Source of the DNA: Actinomycetota bacterium
GTDB taxonomy: Bacteria; Actinomycetota; Acidimicrobiia; Acidimicrobiales; GCA-2861595
DNA length: 27,177 nt
Assembly (NCBI GenBank): GCA_016781225.1
Contig: JADDQT010000002.1
Coordinates: forward strand, 1 to 27,177
Direction: 5' to 3'
The notes below the pieces were generated by a model. The model made no database searches. It was not told the DNA's origin and saw only the letters and a program-made list of their open reading frames with translations. Made by a program: the position numbers and the translations under genes. The stretch's first letter is position 1. Every line of letters starts with the position of its first letter. Below are positions 15,622 to 23,679 of this stretch, in pieces.

Positions 15622-17463
15622 TCAGGGACCGGCGCGTCCACCGACTCCGACCTCGGCATCCTCGAGATCGAAGAGGGGGCGTTCCACGACGGGCAACATG
15701 TCCGCTCGACCCGCTGGCCGCGCCATATGGGCACCACGCGACCGGGAGAGTTTCCGCCTCCGGACCCGGCCGTGCGCCAGGGCCAGTCCGAGCGCCGCTG
15801 CCGGCGGGACGAATACGAGAACGGGAAGGCGGTAGCGGTAGTCGAGGGCCCCGAATGCCGACGGCATGACGAGGACCAGCACCCCGAGGGCGGAGAGGAG
15901 CAGTGCCCCCGCCCGCCGGTGCCGCCGCTCCCGTCCCACTCGCTGGATGGCGGGTGCCACCGCGACGAGGAGTCCTAGGGCTAGGAGTGGACCCGGGGTG
16001 CGGCCGAAGCGCTGGTACTGGCGAAGTCGGCGGCCAAGGGGAACGTTCACCTTGACCTCCTGTTCGGCCAGGTTGAACCCGTAGCGGGCCGGGATGACTT
16101 GGTTCGTCACGCCCTTAGGCCATGTCCAGTTCGTGTTGTACGGATCAGACGGCGGGTATTCGGGGTGCCATCGCGTCGGCCGGTAGGTGGTGAGGAACTG
16201 GAGTGGCCGCACCGAGTTGTCCTTGGGCCCGACTCGCTCGCCGGGCGAGAAGTAGTGCAGGAAATTCCTGATGACCGTCTCCGCGTAGTCGAAGGGCTGA
16301 TGGAGGATGATGCGACGCCCGAACCGGGCAGCGGAGCGGTCTCGCACCGGGCCCGGAACTCCGTCACGCCGGCGCAGGGCGGCAGTCTCTGACCACAGGT
16401 AGACGTCTGATCCCGGGCGTTGCTTCACGGGCCGGCGATCACAGAGGATTGCCTCGTCGGGCGGAAGCCGCAGCCCTCGGCAGTCAGCGAAGGGTGAGAC
16501 CCGAGCGGCAAGGGTGTAGCCGCGGTACTGCTCCAAGCCGAAGGAGCCATGTACCGACTGGAACCAGAACCCATAGGCGGACACGACGAGCGCGGCAGGG
16601 ATGACGAGATGCAACAACGGGCGCCAGCCGGACCGGCGCAGGAGCAGGAACACGACGGCGCCCGGCAACAGAGCCATGCCTACGGTTCGGGTAACCGTGG
16701 CCAGACCGAGGGCCAGCCCAGCGACGGCGGCGAACACGGACGCCCACCTCTTCGACGGCCAAAGCAGAAGGACGGCGGCCGCTGCGACGAGGAAGGCGAA
16801 CAGAGTCTCGGACAGCACGAACTGCTCGATGTACACCTGGTAGGAGTCGAGAAGGATCGGCGCCGCACCGAGGGCGGCCAGCCATCGGCCCGCACCGAGC
16901 CGGGACAGGAGGACGTACAGCATGACGCCGATGAGCAGCCCGAAGATGTGCTGTATGGCGGCGATGGCCCAGAACTGTCCGGTGAGCCCCTCCACCAGGC
17001 GCAAGAAGAACGCGTACCCCTCTGGACGAATGACGTTGGGAACGCCGTGGTGGGCGTCGTAGAGGTAGCTGAAGGAGTCCTGGGCGTACTCGAGGCCGGG
17101 CTGGTAGGCCACGAAGGTGACCACCCGGAGGACGCCTCCGGCCACCAGCACCACCAGGAAGGGTAGATGCCGTCGAACGGCAGGCAACACCCTCTCCCGT
17201 AGGGGGTGCGCGTCTTCGCCGACGATCCCGTCCTCCTCCGGTGGCTGAGCACCGGGTTGCGTCTCATCGGGCTCGCTCGGCCGTGTCAGGGTGAGGTTGG
17301 ACGATGCGTTCAGCAGTGGCTCCGCGGTCGAATGAGAGCTGCCCCGGCGGGACGACAGCGTCGAGAGCAAGACTAGATCAGGGGGGCCGGCCCTCGGGGT
17401 CACGCTGGTCCGAGCCTCGGTGGCTTGCGCAGCGTCTCCCATTCGTCCAGGCTGAGGCCACAC
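15622..17463 (-). CDS. GT-C / GT39-like membrane glycosyltransferase (ArnT/PMT type)
   Basis: With GTG 17463 the protein has 613 residues. GAGG lies 7 nt upstream of it; ATG 17442 is the alternative and gives 606. An unusually long polar N-terminus of about 95 residues precedes the first membrane segment (LPFLVVLVAGGVLRVV). The first large loop holds YAQDSFSYLYDAHH, with the acidic residues typical of lipid-linked sugar transferases. It is followed by RPEGYAFFLRL and, further on, IEQFVLSETLFAFLVA. Around ten more hydrophobic segments and a large extracytoplasmic region (about 310-440) follow. The expected role is transfer of a sugar from a polyprenyl-phosphate carrier to a surface acceptor outside the membrane. 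The family call is by motif and topology, not a confirmed subfamily. Confidence 0.7.
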   Translation of the reverse strand: MWPQPGRMGDAAQATEARTSVTPRAGPPDLVLLSTLSSRRGSSHSTAEPLLNASSNLTLTRPSEPDETQPGAQPPEEDGIVGEDAHPLRERVLPAVRRHLPFLVVLVAGGVLRVVTFVAYQPGLEYAQDSFSYLYDAHHGVPNVIRPEGYAFFLRLVEGLTGQFWAIAAIQHIFGLLIGVMLYVLLSRLGAGRWLAALGAAPILLDSYQVYIEQFVLSETLFAFLVAAAAVLLLWPSKRWASVFAAVAGLALGLATVTRTVGMALLPGAVVFLLLRRSGWRPLLHLVIPAALVVSAYGFWFQSVHGSFGLEQYRGYTLAARVSPFADCRGLRLPPDEAILCDRRPVKQRPGSDVYLWSETAALRRRDGVPGPVRDRSAARFGRRIILHQPFDYAETVIRNFLHYFSPGERVGPKDNSVRPLQFLTTYRPTRWHPEYPPSDPYNTNWTWPKGVTNQVIPARYGFNLAEQEVKVNVPLGRRLRQYQRFGRTPGPLLALGLLVAVAPAIQRVGRERRHRRAGALLLSALGVLVLVMPSAFGALDYRYRLPVLVFVPPAAALGLALAHGRVRRRKLSRSRGAHMARPAGRADMLPVVERPLFDLEDAEVGVGGRAGP

Positions 17464-17527
17464 GATCCGACCTCATCCAGCTGTGCCCTTGTCGGGGGCT
17501 GCGGTGCGCTGGTCCGGGAGGCAGCGA
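17464..17527. promoter_or_regulatory. Divergent start region between GT39-like and third DUF2142 genes
   Basis: These 64 bp separate two divergently read genes, so promoters must lie here or inside the coding ends. The + strand has GGGAGG at 17516-17521, 6 nt before ATG 17528. The - strand has GAGG before GTG 17463. I see no clear -10/-35 elements. Confidence 0.4.
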
Positions 17528-19147
17528 ATGGCCGGTCACTCGAACGTCGCCACATCGAACGCGGCCCGCCTCGTCGCCATCGCCGTTCGCCGTGGTGCCC
17601 TCGGGCCCTACCTGGTCATGGCCTTCGTCCTGCTCCTCGGAGCCTCGTGGATCTTCGCCAACCCCGCCGGGTATGCCCCCGACGAACCCGCTCACTACAC
17701 CAAGGCGGTCGGCGTCGGGCGTGGTGAGCTGGTCGGCAAACCCGAGCCGTACCCGATAGGCCCAGGCTTCGGGCCCCTCCAGCTCCGGTGGATCAACAAG
17801 GCGTCCAGGACGGTGAAGATCCCTCCGGGCCTTTCCCCGGGTGGCCTCGCCTGCAGCATCTTCAGCCCCACGGAGACGGCGGCGTGCCTGTACCGGATCC
17901 AGGCGAATACCGAGTTCATCCAGTTCCGTACCTATGTGGGGACCTACGAGCCCTTCCTCTACCTCCCTCCCGGGGTGGTCATGAACCGGGTCGAGAACCC
18001 TGTGACGGCCACACTGGTCGGACGATTGGCAAGCGGCGGGATAGCAATGGGCCTCTTGGCCGTCGCCGCCGCCGTGCTCATGACCCGAGCTCCGGCCGGG
18101 TCGGGAATAGGCCTGGCGGCCGCCGCCACACCCATGGTGGTGTTCCTCAGCTCTGCTCTTTCCCCGGCCGGGCCCGAACTGGCCGCCGCCATCTGCTTGA
18201 CGGCCGTGGTGTTGCGCTTGGCTTGGGGCGTAGAGGTGCCGCGGCCAGTCTGGTTGGCCGCGGCAGCGAGCGGGTCGGTGCTCGCCCTGAGCCGCTCGCT
18301 CGGCCCCTTCCTCCTCATAGCCGTTCTGGGCGTGTTCATAGCTGCTGCCGGACCGAGGGGCTTGATTCGGATCGTCCGATCCGGAGGGCGGTGGTCCGCG
18401 GGCGCAGGAGCGGTGATTCTCCTCGCCGTGGTGGGCAACATGGCGTGGGGTATGCGGGTTCAGCCCCGTCCGTCGGTCAGCGTGGAGAGCGCGCTCTCCT
18501 GGATCGGGAGGTCCATTGCAGAGATCCCCGAAGTGCTCCGTCAAGACGTGGGCAGCTTCGGCTGGGCCGACGTGAACATGCCCCGGGCGGCCTACCTTGC
18601 CTGGGGCGCGATGGTCCTGGTGATGGTGGTTGCCGCCTTCATCGCCGGTCGACGTCGCGACCGCATCCTGCTAGCCACGGTCCTCGTGGGATGCGTCGTG
18701 GGGACGGTGGGGATCGCCACCGCCGTCATCTACCAGACCTACTTTCCGATGTACGGCCGCTATGCCCTCCCCCTGTGGGTCATGGTCCCACTGTGCGCCG
18801 GCGAGGTGCTGATGGTGAACCAGCGGCGCCTCCCCGCTTGGTGCTGGCGCTCGCTGCTCTTGGGCGTACCACTTGTCGCCGGCGCCGTCCACGCCACTGG
18901 GTGGTACGTGAACGCGCGCCGGTATGCTGTGAGCGAGTTGGGCCCAGCGTGGTTCTTTGGGCACAGCCAGTGGAATCCGCCCGGCGGTTGGGAGCCATGG
19001 TTCGCCATGGTCGCACTGGCCGTTGTGTGCCTCTGGCTCTATGGCCTGCTCACCGCCCGCCACATGGGTAATCCGTTGTCGACTCCATCCCCGGAAGTGG
19101 AGATCACGCCGCCGTCGAGCCGGAACGTCCCCTCTTCTAGAGGGTGA
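17528..19147 (+). CDS. DUF2142 multi-pass membrane protein (third copy)
   Basis: This 539-residue membrane protein starts at ATG 17528, chosen over GTG 17483 because GGGAGG lies 6 nt upstream. The first membrane segment (LVMAFVLLLGASWIFA) leads to NPAGYAPDEPAHYTKA with Asp52-Glu53. About ten hydrophobic segments and the C-terminal NARRYAVSELG...NPPGGW motif follow. It is the only membrane gene of this block on the + strand. It converges on the transaldolase-like gene, and their stop codons overlap by 11 bp (19137-19147). Function is inferred as for the other two copies: a GT-C-like or transport role in surface glycan assembly. Confidence 0.85.
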   Translation: MAGHSNVATSNAARLVAIAVRRGALGPYLVMAFVLLLGASWIFANPAGYAPDEPAHYTKAVGVGRGELVGKPEPYPIGPGFGPLQLRWINKASRTVKIPPGLSPGGLACSIFSPTETAACLYRIQANTEFIQFRTYVGTYEPFLYLPPGVVMNRVENPVTATLVGRLASGGIAMGLLAVAAAVLMTRAPAGSGIGLAAAATPMVVFLSSALSPAGPELAAAICLTAVVLRLAWGVEVPRPVWLAAAASGSVLALSRSLGPFLLIAVLGVFIAAAGPRGLIRIVRSGGRWSAGAGAVILLAVVGNMAWGMRVQPRPSVSVESALSWIGRSIAEIPEVLRQDVGSFGWADVNMPRAAYLAWGAMVLVMVVAAFIAGRRRDRILLATVLVGCVVGTVGIATAVIYQTYFPMYGRYALPLWVMVPLCAGEVLMVNQRRLPAWCWRSLLLGVPLVAGAVHATGWYVNARRYAVSELGPAWFFGHSQWNPPGGWEPWFAMVALAVVCLWLYGLLTARHMGNPLSTPSPEVEITPPSSRNVPSSRG

Positions 19148-19856
19148 AGCCGGCGGAGACAGCGTCGTCGTAGAACATCTTGACCGTGGCCAGGGAGTAG
19201 TCGGTGAGGTCCCGGCCCACCGTGGAAAGCTTCTTCAGCAGGTCGTGAGTCACGGTGATGATGTGGCAGCCGATGGCGTCGGCCTGGAAGATGTTGAGCA
19301 GCTCGCGAGGGCTGGCCCAGATCAGCTCGAGGTTCGGATAAGGCCGGAGCAGCTCCACCGCCGCCGCCATCAAGGGGACGGGATCGCGCGCCGTATCGGC
19401 GATGCGGCCGGCGAACACCGACACGTAGGCCGACGGCCCTTCGGCCAGCTGCTCAGATGCCCTTCTGACCTGGGCCAGGGTCATGAGGGCCGTCACGTTC
19501 ACCTTCACCCCTTCGGCCGCCAGGTGGGCGAGCAGCTTGCCGGTGTCCTCCGAGCGGGTATTGGTGATGGGTATCTTTACGAAGACGTTGTCCCCCCAGG
19601 CCGAGATCTTCAGCGCCTGGCGCTCCATCTCGTCGAACTCGTCCGAGAACACCTCGAAGGAGATGGGCAGCTCCGGGACCGCCTCGAGGAGCTGCTTGGC
19701 GAACACCTCGTAGTCGGGGATTCCCACCTTGTGCATCAGAGTCGGGTTGGTGGTGAAACCCTTGATGAGGGGATTGCGAGCCAGCTCCACGATGCCCTCG
19801 TGGGCAGCGCCGTCGGCAAAGATCTTGATGTTGAGCGCTTCAAGCTGTGGCTTCAC
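19137..19856 (-). CDS. Transaldolase / fructose-6-phosphate aldolase-family protein
   Basis: This 239-residue TIM-barrel protein matches the small TalC-like transaldolase group. Asp15 lies in KIFADGA, then GFTTNPTLM near 33-41, the Schiff-base lysine Lys94 in VFVKIPITN, KVNVTALMT, and SVFAGRIADT. All expected catalytic residues are present. Transaldolases move a dihydroxyacetone unit and link sedoheptulose 7-phosphate to other sugar phosphates. Sedoheptulose 7-phosphate is the substrate of GmhA, which is encoded nearby, so a role in feeding or tuning heptose synthesis is a good inference. It overlaps the start of the gmhB gene by 17 bp and is the last gene of that - strand run. Confidence 0.86.
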   Translation of the reverse strand: MKPQLEALNIKIFADGAAHEGIVELARNPLIKGFTTNPTLMHKVGIPDYEVFAKQLLEAVPELPISFEVFSDEFDEMERQALKISAWGDNVFVKIPITNTRSEDTGKLLAHLAAEGVKVNVTALMTLAQVRRASEQLAEGPSAYVSVFAGRIADTARDPVPLMAAAVELLRPYPNLELIWASPRELLNIFQADAIGCHIITVTHDLLKKLSTVGRDLTDYSLATVKMFYDDAVSAGFTL

Positions 19857-20418
19857 CAGCGCCTACCTCCTCGTTGCAGCGTTCGACGATCCAAGGCACG
19901 GCCTCGGCCAGCTCTGCGACGACGAGGTTCGAGTGCTGCGGTCGGCGTTCGGCGTAATGACGATCCACGAACACCGTCCTGCACCCCGCCTCGCGGCCCG
20001 CCTCGATGTCTCGCCAACGGTCGCCGACCATCGTACTCATGGGCAATGACACACTCCAGTCCCTCGCCGCGTCCGTCAACAACCCGGGCCGAGGCTTCCG
20101 GCACCGGCAATTATCGCTGTCGTCGTGAGGGCACACGCGGATGTCGTCGATGGGCAGCTGCTCCCGCAGCCAGTCGTCGACGGCTTGGGAGGCGGCCGGG
20201 TGCAGCGTGCCTCTGGCGATGTCGGGCTGATTGGTGACCACGATGAGCAGGAACCCGGCCTGCTTCAGGGCAACGCAGGCCTCGCCCACAAAGGGCAGGA
20301 GCTCGGCGTCGGCGACGGTGGGGGGATAGGGACGGCCCTCTCGCACCTCGGCCCGGTTGAGCACGCCGTCCCGGTCGAGGAAGACGGCGCGCCGGGAGGG
20401 CGAGCGGTCATGGGCCAC
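19840..20418 (-). CDS. gmhB: D-glycero-D-manno-heptose 1,7-bisphosphate 7-phosphatase
   Basis: This HAD-family phosphatase removes the 7-phosphate in nucleotide-heptose synthesis. The protein has 192 residues, the standard length. It shows FLDRDGVLN (Asp15 nucleophile, Asp17 acid), VTNQPDIARG near 61-70, the zinc-binding loop CPHDDSDNCRCRKP with Cys96, His98, Cys104 and Cys106, and VGDRWRDIEAG near 131-141. The zinc loop and RDGVLN are hallmarks of GmhB and separate it from histidinol phosphatases, though only weakly. The start is GTG 20418, 7 bp from the epimerase stop. Alternative role: a related sugar or histidinol phosphatase, less likely given gmhA and hddA in the same locus. Confidence 0.9.
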   Translation of the reverse strand: MAHDRSPSRRAVFLDRDGVLNRAEVREGRPYPPTVADAELLPFVGEACVALKQAGFLLIVVTNQPDIARGTLHPAASQAVDDWLREQLPIDDIRVCPHDDSDNCRCRKPRPGLLTDAARDWSVSLPMSTMVGDRWRDIEAGREAGCRTVFVDRHYAERRPQHSNLVVAELAEAVPWIVERCNEEVGAGEATA

Positions 20419-20425
20419 GGAGCGG

Positions 20426-21403
20426 TCAGAGACGCCCGGCTCGGGCGTCGGGGAGCATGGCCGCCAGGGAGGCGCCGAGCGCGTCCCTGCTCGTCATGGA
20501 ACACTCCCAGCCCAGCGTGCGGATGCGACTCGTGTCGAGGCGCACGATGGGGACGTCACCCTTCCAGCCCCGGTCGCCACCCGTGAAGTCGTAGGAGACC
20601 TGGCCCGGGGATAGCCCCAGGCACTCGGCCGCCAGGTCGGCGATCTCCCCCACCGTGATGTAATCGCCGGTGGCCACGTTGTAAGGACGGAAGTCCGCCT
20701 CCTCGAAGGCGTGGGCGGTGAGCACGGCGGAGATCACGTCGGTGACGTGGATGTAGGACTTGCTCTGGCGCCCGTCACCGAGGATGCGCAGCCGCGTCGG
20801 GTCGGACAACAGCCGCCGCACGAAGTCGAAACCGACGCCGTGCGTCTGGCGGGGGCCCACCACGTTCCCGAAGCGGAAGGCCCGGCCGGTCAAGCCGGAC
20901 ATGAAGCAGTAGGAAGAGATCAGTGCCTCGCCCGCCAGCTTGCTGGCCCCGTAGGTGGAGACCGGCTCCAGCGGACCGTGGTCCTCGTGTGCCTCTCGCT
21001 CGCCCAGGTCGCCGTAGACCCCACTGCCGGACGCATAGAGGATGCGATTGGCGGTGGTGACCCGCATGGCCTCCACCACCTGGTGGGTGAGAAAGGTGCC
21101 CTCGTGGAAATCGACGGCCGGCTCGGTGACGGCTCGGGCGATGTCGGGATTCGACGCCAGGTGGATCACCACCTCGTGGCCGTCCATGGCCGCCTTCAGC
21201 CGGTCACCATCCTTGACGTCCCCCTCCACCACGGCGAACCTGCGGTCGCCGAGATGGTGCTCGACGTGCCAGCGTCGCCCTGAGGAGAAGTTGTCGTAAA
21301 GGGTGACGTTGCGAACGCCGGGTTGTGCGAGGAGGGCGTCGGTGAAGTGGCTGCCGATGAAGCCGGCCCCTCCGACGATGAAGAACCCTTGCCCGTCCAG
21401 CAT
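20426..21403 (-). CDS. NAD-dependent sugar-nucleotide epimerase/dehydratase (extended SDR)
   Basis: This 325-residue protein starts at ATG 21403. The frame is open upstream, but only as an echo of the SIS gene. It has the NAD-binding GGAGFIGSH at 11-19, VVIHLASNPDIA near 78-89, the ASGSGVYGD segment near 124-132 and the catalytic Tyr151 and Lys155 in STYGASKLAGE. RFGNVVGPRQTHGVGFDF and a C-terminal nucleotide-sugar region with GDGRQSKSYIHVTDV follow. Members act on UDP-, GDP- or dTDP-sugars by 4-epimerisation or dehydration. Between gmhB and gmhA, a GDP-heptose-modifying step (epimer or deoxy sugar) is plausible but unproven. UDP-glucose/galactose 4-epimerase activity is the default alternative. 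Confidence 0.85.
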   Translation of the reverse strand: MLDGQGFFIVGGAGFIGSHFTDALLAQPGVRNVTLYDNFSSGRRWHVEHHLGDRRFAVVEGDVKDGDRLKAAMDGHEVVIHLASNPDIARAVTEPAVDFHEGTFLTHQVVEAMRVTTANRILYASGSGVYGDLGEREAHEDHGPLEPVSTYGASKLAGEALISSYCFMSGLTGRAFRFGNVVGPRQTHGVGFDFVRRLLSDPTRLRILGDGRQSKSYIHVTDVISAVLTAHAFEEADFRPYNVATGDYITVGEIADLAAECLGLSPGQVSYDFTGGDRGWKGDVPIVRLDTSRIRTLGWECSMTSRDALGASLAAMLPDARAGRL

Positions 21404-21435
21404 CGCCCCCCAGCGGCCGGCGCGGGAAAGGTTGC

Positions 21436-22065
21436 TCAGCGCAACGACTCCCACTTCGTCGCCTGGGCGGCAAGGAGGGGATGAGTGACCATCATGTGCC
21501 AGACGACGGCACACAGGCCCTCCGTATGAGGCGTGATGTGCTCGCTGAACAAGGGGGGGATGATGACGCAGGCATCGGCCACCTTGGCCGTGTAGCCGCC
21601 ATCTCGGCCCACCACCCCGAAGACAGACGCGCCCACGTCCCGGGCCAGCTCGAGGGCGCGCACCAGGTTGACCGAGACGTTCTGCTCGCGGTTGCCACCA
21701 CCGACGGAGAACACCAACAACGCGTCCCGCTCCGCCAGCCTCGAGCCTCGCAGCCAGGCCTCGAAGGTGGTGTCCCATCCTTCGTCGTTGGTGCGAGCGG
21801 TCAGCTCCGAGACGTTGTCGGTGGGCGTGTATGCCTCCATGTCACAGATCTTGCGGAAGTCGTTGACGGCGTGACTGGCGTGGCCGGCAGACCCACCAAC
21901 CCCCAGGATGAAGAGGCGCCCGCCTCTAGCACGGGTTGCAGCCAGTCCGGCAACCACCCGGTCAGCCTCGTCAGTGTCGAGTCGCTGCAGGATCTCGATC
22001 GACTCAGCAAGGAACGCCCGGCTGAACCCGCTTCTGTCCCCCGTGGCGCCGTTCGGCGAAGTCAT
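21436..22065 (-). CDS. gmhA: Sedoheptulose-7-phosphate isomerase-like SIS protein (GmhA)
   Basis: This 209-residue protein contains one SIS phosphosugar-binding domain. ILGVGGSAGHASHAVNDF near 53-70 holds the GGSA-type phosphate loop typical of GmhA, and FSVGGGNREQNVS near 119-131 forms the second phosphate contact. The start ATG 22065 is supported by GGGAG about 8 nt upstream; the frame further upstream is out of character. GmhA isomerises sedoheptulose 7-phosphate to D-glycero-D-manno-heptose 7-phosphate, the first step of the pathway. It leads the - strand run gmhA, epimerase, gmhB, transaldolase, and a divergent gene starts 170 bp away. Other SIS isomerases are possible, but the neighbours fit GmhA well. 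Confidence 0.86.
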   Translation of the reverse strand: MTSPNGATGDRSGFSRAFLAESIEILQRLDTDEADRVVAGLAATRARGGRLFILGVGGSAGHASHAVNDFRKICDMEAYTPTDNVSELTARTNDEGWDTTFEAWLRGSRLAERDALLVFSVGGGNREQNVSVNLVRALELARDVGASVFGVVGRDGGYTAKVADACVIIPPLFSEHITPHTEGLCAVVWHMMVTHPLLAAQATKWESLR

Positions 22066-22234
22066 GTCATGTGCTCCCACGGCTGCACTCCCCCCGTCTG
22101 CGCCGACGCCGCTCCGGCGACGAGATGCCGGTGCGATGTGTACGCTACCGCGTCCGGGGTTCACCCATGTGGGTCTGCTGGATTCTGCGGGCCAGGCGCA
22201 ACGCCGCCTCACGCACCGCCCCAAGAGCTCTCCC
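22066..22234. promoter_or_regulatory. Divergent control region between gmhA and the methyltransferase
   Basis: These 169 bp separate two divergent operons, so both promoters probably lie here. A TACGCT at 22141-22146 resembles a -10 element for the + strand, but no good -35 partner is seen. A short inverted repeat (cgccg...cggcg) lies near 22122-22134. The - strand ribosome-binding site GGGAG for gmhA lies at its left end. Confidence 0.35.
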
Positions 22235-23002
22235 ATGTTCACCACTGACGACACCTATCCCTACTTCGAGGAAGTCAACGAGGGCGTCCTCCGTCACGTC
22301 TCACCCGTGCCCGACGGCTCCCGGCCGAAGGTCCTCGACGTCGGCTGCGGACAGGGGTCACTGGCCGGCGCCATCGCCGAGCGGGGCTACGAGGTCTGGG
22401 GCATCGAGCAGGCCACTTACGCCACCGCCAAGGCCTCCGCCCGTATCGACCAGGTCCTCGAGGCCGACCTCACCGATGCCGACGCCGTTCGAGAGCGGCT
22501 CGGTGACCAGCGCTTCGACCGCATCGTCTTCTCCGACGTGCTCGAGCACGTATACGACCCGCTGACCGTGCTGCGCTCCTACCTGGACTACCTGGCCCCG
22601 GACGGGCGGGTACTGATCTCGCTGCCGAACATCGTCAACTGGCAGACTCGCCTGGCCTTCCTCTTCGGCAGGTTCACATACCAGGACTCGGGCGTGATGG
22701 ACCGCACCCACATTCGGTTCTTCACCTTCAAGACTGCATCGGACATGGTGCGCCGGGCCGGCCTCACCGTGGAGAAGGTCGACCACACGCCCCTCATCGT
22801 GCGCGCCGCGCTGCCGCTGGCGAAGCGCCTGCTGTCCCGGGGAGCCGCCCCCACCGATGGAGACCAGGGCAGGGCCATCATCGACTCCCCGGCCTACCGT
22901 GCCTACATGCAATACGTCTATCCGTTGGAGTACCGGGTCGGCTCGTTGCGCAGGTCGCTGTTCGCTTTTCGCATCATCATCGTCGCCCGGCGTCCGGCCT
23001 AG
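22235..23002 (+). CDS. Class I SAM-dependent methyltransferase
   Basis: This 255-residue protein begins at ATG 22235; the frame extends upstream but without family signal. It has KVLDVGCGQGSLAG near 32-45 (SAM motif I), GYEVWGIEQA near 51-60, DRIVFSDVLEHVYDP near 96-110 and VLISLPNIVNW. These are the standard order for Methyltransf_11/23-type enzymes of polysaccharide loci. A C-terminal extension of about 80 residues contains DRTHIRFFTF and a basic, hydrophobic end. It is the first gene of a + strand run with a GT2 transferase (8-bp gap) and a flavoprotein (1-bp overlap). A sugar or lipid-carrier methylation role is inferred; the substrate is unknown. Confidence 0.85.
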   Translation: MFTTDDTYPYFEEVNEGVLRHVSPVPDGSRPKVLDVGCGQGSLAGAIAERGYEVWGIEQATYATAKASARIDQVLEADLTDADAVRERLGDQRFDRIVFSDVLEHVYDPLTVLRSYLDYLAPDGRVLISLPNIVNWQTRLAFLFGRFTYQDSGVMDRTHIRFFTFKTASDMVRRAGLTVEKVDHTPLIVRAALPLAKRLLSRGAAPTDGDQGRAIIDSPAYRAYMQYVYPLEYRVGSLRRSLFAFRIIIVARRPA

Positions 23003-23010
23003 CCCTGGAG

Positions 23011-23679
23011 ATGGCAGAGGGCGATCTGACCGTGGCCATGATCACGCTCAACGAGGAGCGCGCCGTCGAGAAGGTGGTCCGATCCGTCCAGGAGGTGGTG
23101 CCCGACGCCGAGGTGCTCGTCGTGGACTCGAGCACCGACGCCACCGCCGAGATCGCCGAGTCGCTCGGCGCCCGGGTGATCAAGCAGTTCCCGCCCGTCG
23201 GCTATGGCCCGGCCATGGACGTCGCCCTTCGCTCGGGCTCCGGCGCCGTGGTCGTGACGCTCGACTGTGACGACACGTACCCGGCGGAGAGGATCCCCGA
23301 GCTCCGAGACCTGGTCCTGCAGCAGGGTTGGGACGTCGTGGACGGTTGTCGGCTCCCACGCAAACCCGAGGCCATGCCGCTGGTCAACTACATCGCCAAC
23401 TGGTCGGTCGCGATCCTCGCTTCGGTGCTCTTCGCCAGACGCCTGCGCGACCTCCATTCCGGCATGAGGGCCTACCGCAAGACGGTGATCGACGGGCTGA
23501 GATACGACCCCAAGGGGGCAGCGCTCCCGGTCGAGCTGCTGCTCCGCCCGCTCAAGGAAGGTTTCCGCGTCCACACCGTGCCCATCGAGTACCGATTCCG
23601 GATCGGAGAGTCCACCATGAGGCCCCTCGAGAGCATCGTGTGGACCATCCGGCGCATCCTCAGGGTGCGGTTCGCCTGA
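23011..23679 (+). CDS. GT2 glycosyltransferase, dolichol-phosphate-mannose-synthase-like
   Basis: This 222-residue GT-A-fold protein has AMITLNEERAVEKV near 9-22, LVVDSSTDATAEIAE near 36-50, GYGPAMDVAL near 64-73 and the nucleotide-sugar/metal motif TLDCDDTYP near 83-91. LHSGMRAYRKTVIDGL follows. The layout is that of DPM1-like enzymes, which move a sugar from a nucleotide donor to a polyprenyl phosphate. The product could be the donor used by the GT39-like and perhaps the DUF2142 membrane proteins nearby (inference). A terminal membrane anchor is absent, as in soluble DPM-type enzymes. It ends in a TGATG junction with the next gene. The start ATG 23011 is close to a GGAG. Confidence 0.86.
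   Translation: MAEGDLTVAMITLNEERAVEKVVRSVQEVVPDAEVLVVDSSTDATAEIAESLGARVIKQFPPVGYGPAMDVALRSGSGAVVVTLDCDDTYPAERIPELRDLVLQQGWDVVDGCRLPRKPEAMPLVNYIANWSVAILASVLFARRLRDLHSGMRAYRKTVIDGLRYDPKGAALPVELLLRPLKEGFRVHTVPIEYRFRIGESTMRPLESIVWTIRRILRVRFA

Noticed and set aside
14281..15978. A 565-codon open frame on the + strand opposite DUF2142 and the GT39-like gene
   Set aside because: It is rich in charged and proline/glycine residues with no family signal and lies fully antisense to genes with clear motifs. High GC alone creates such frames.
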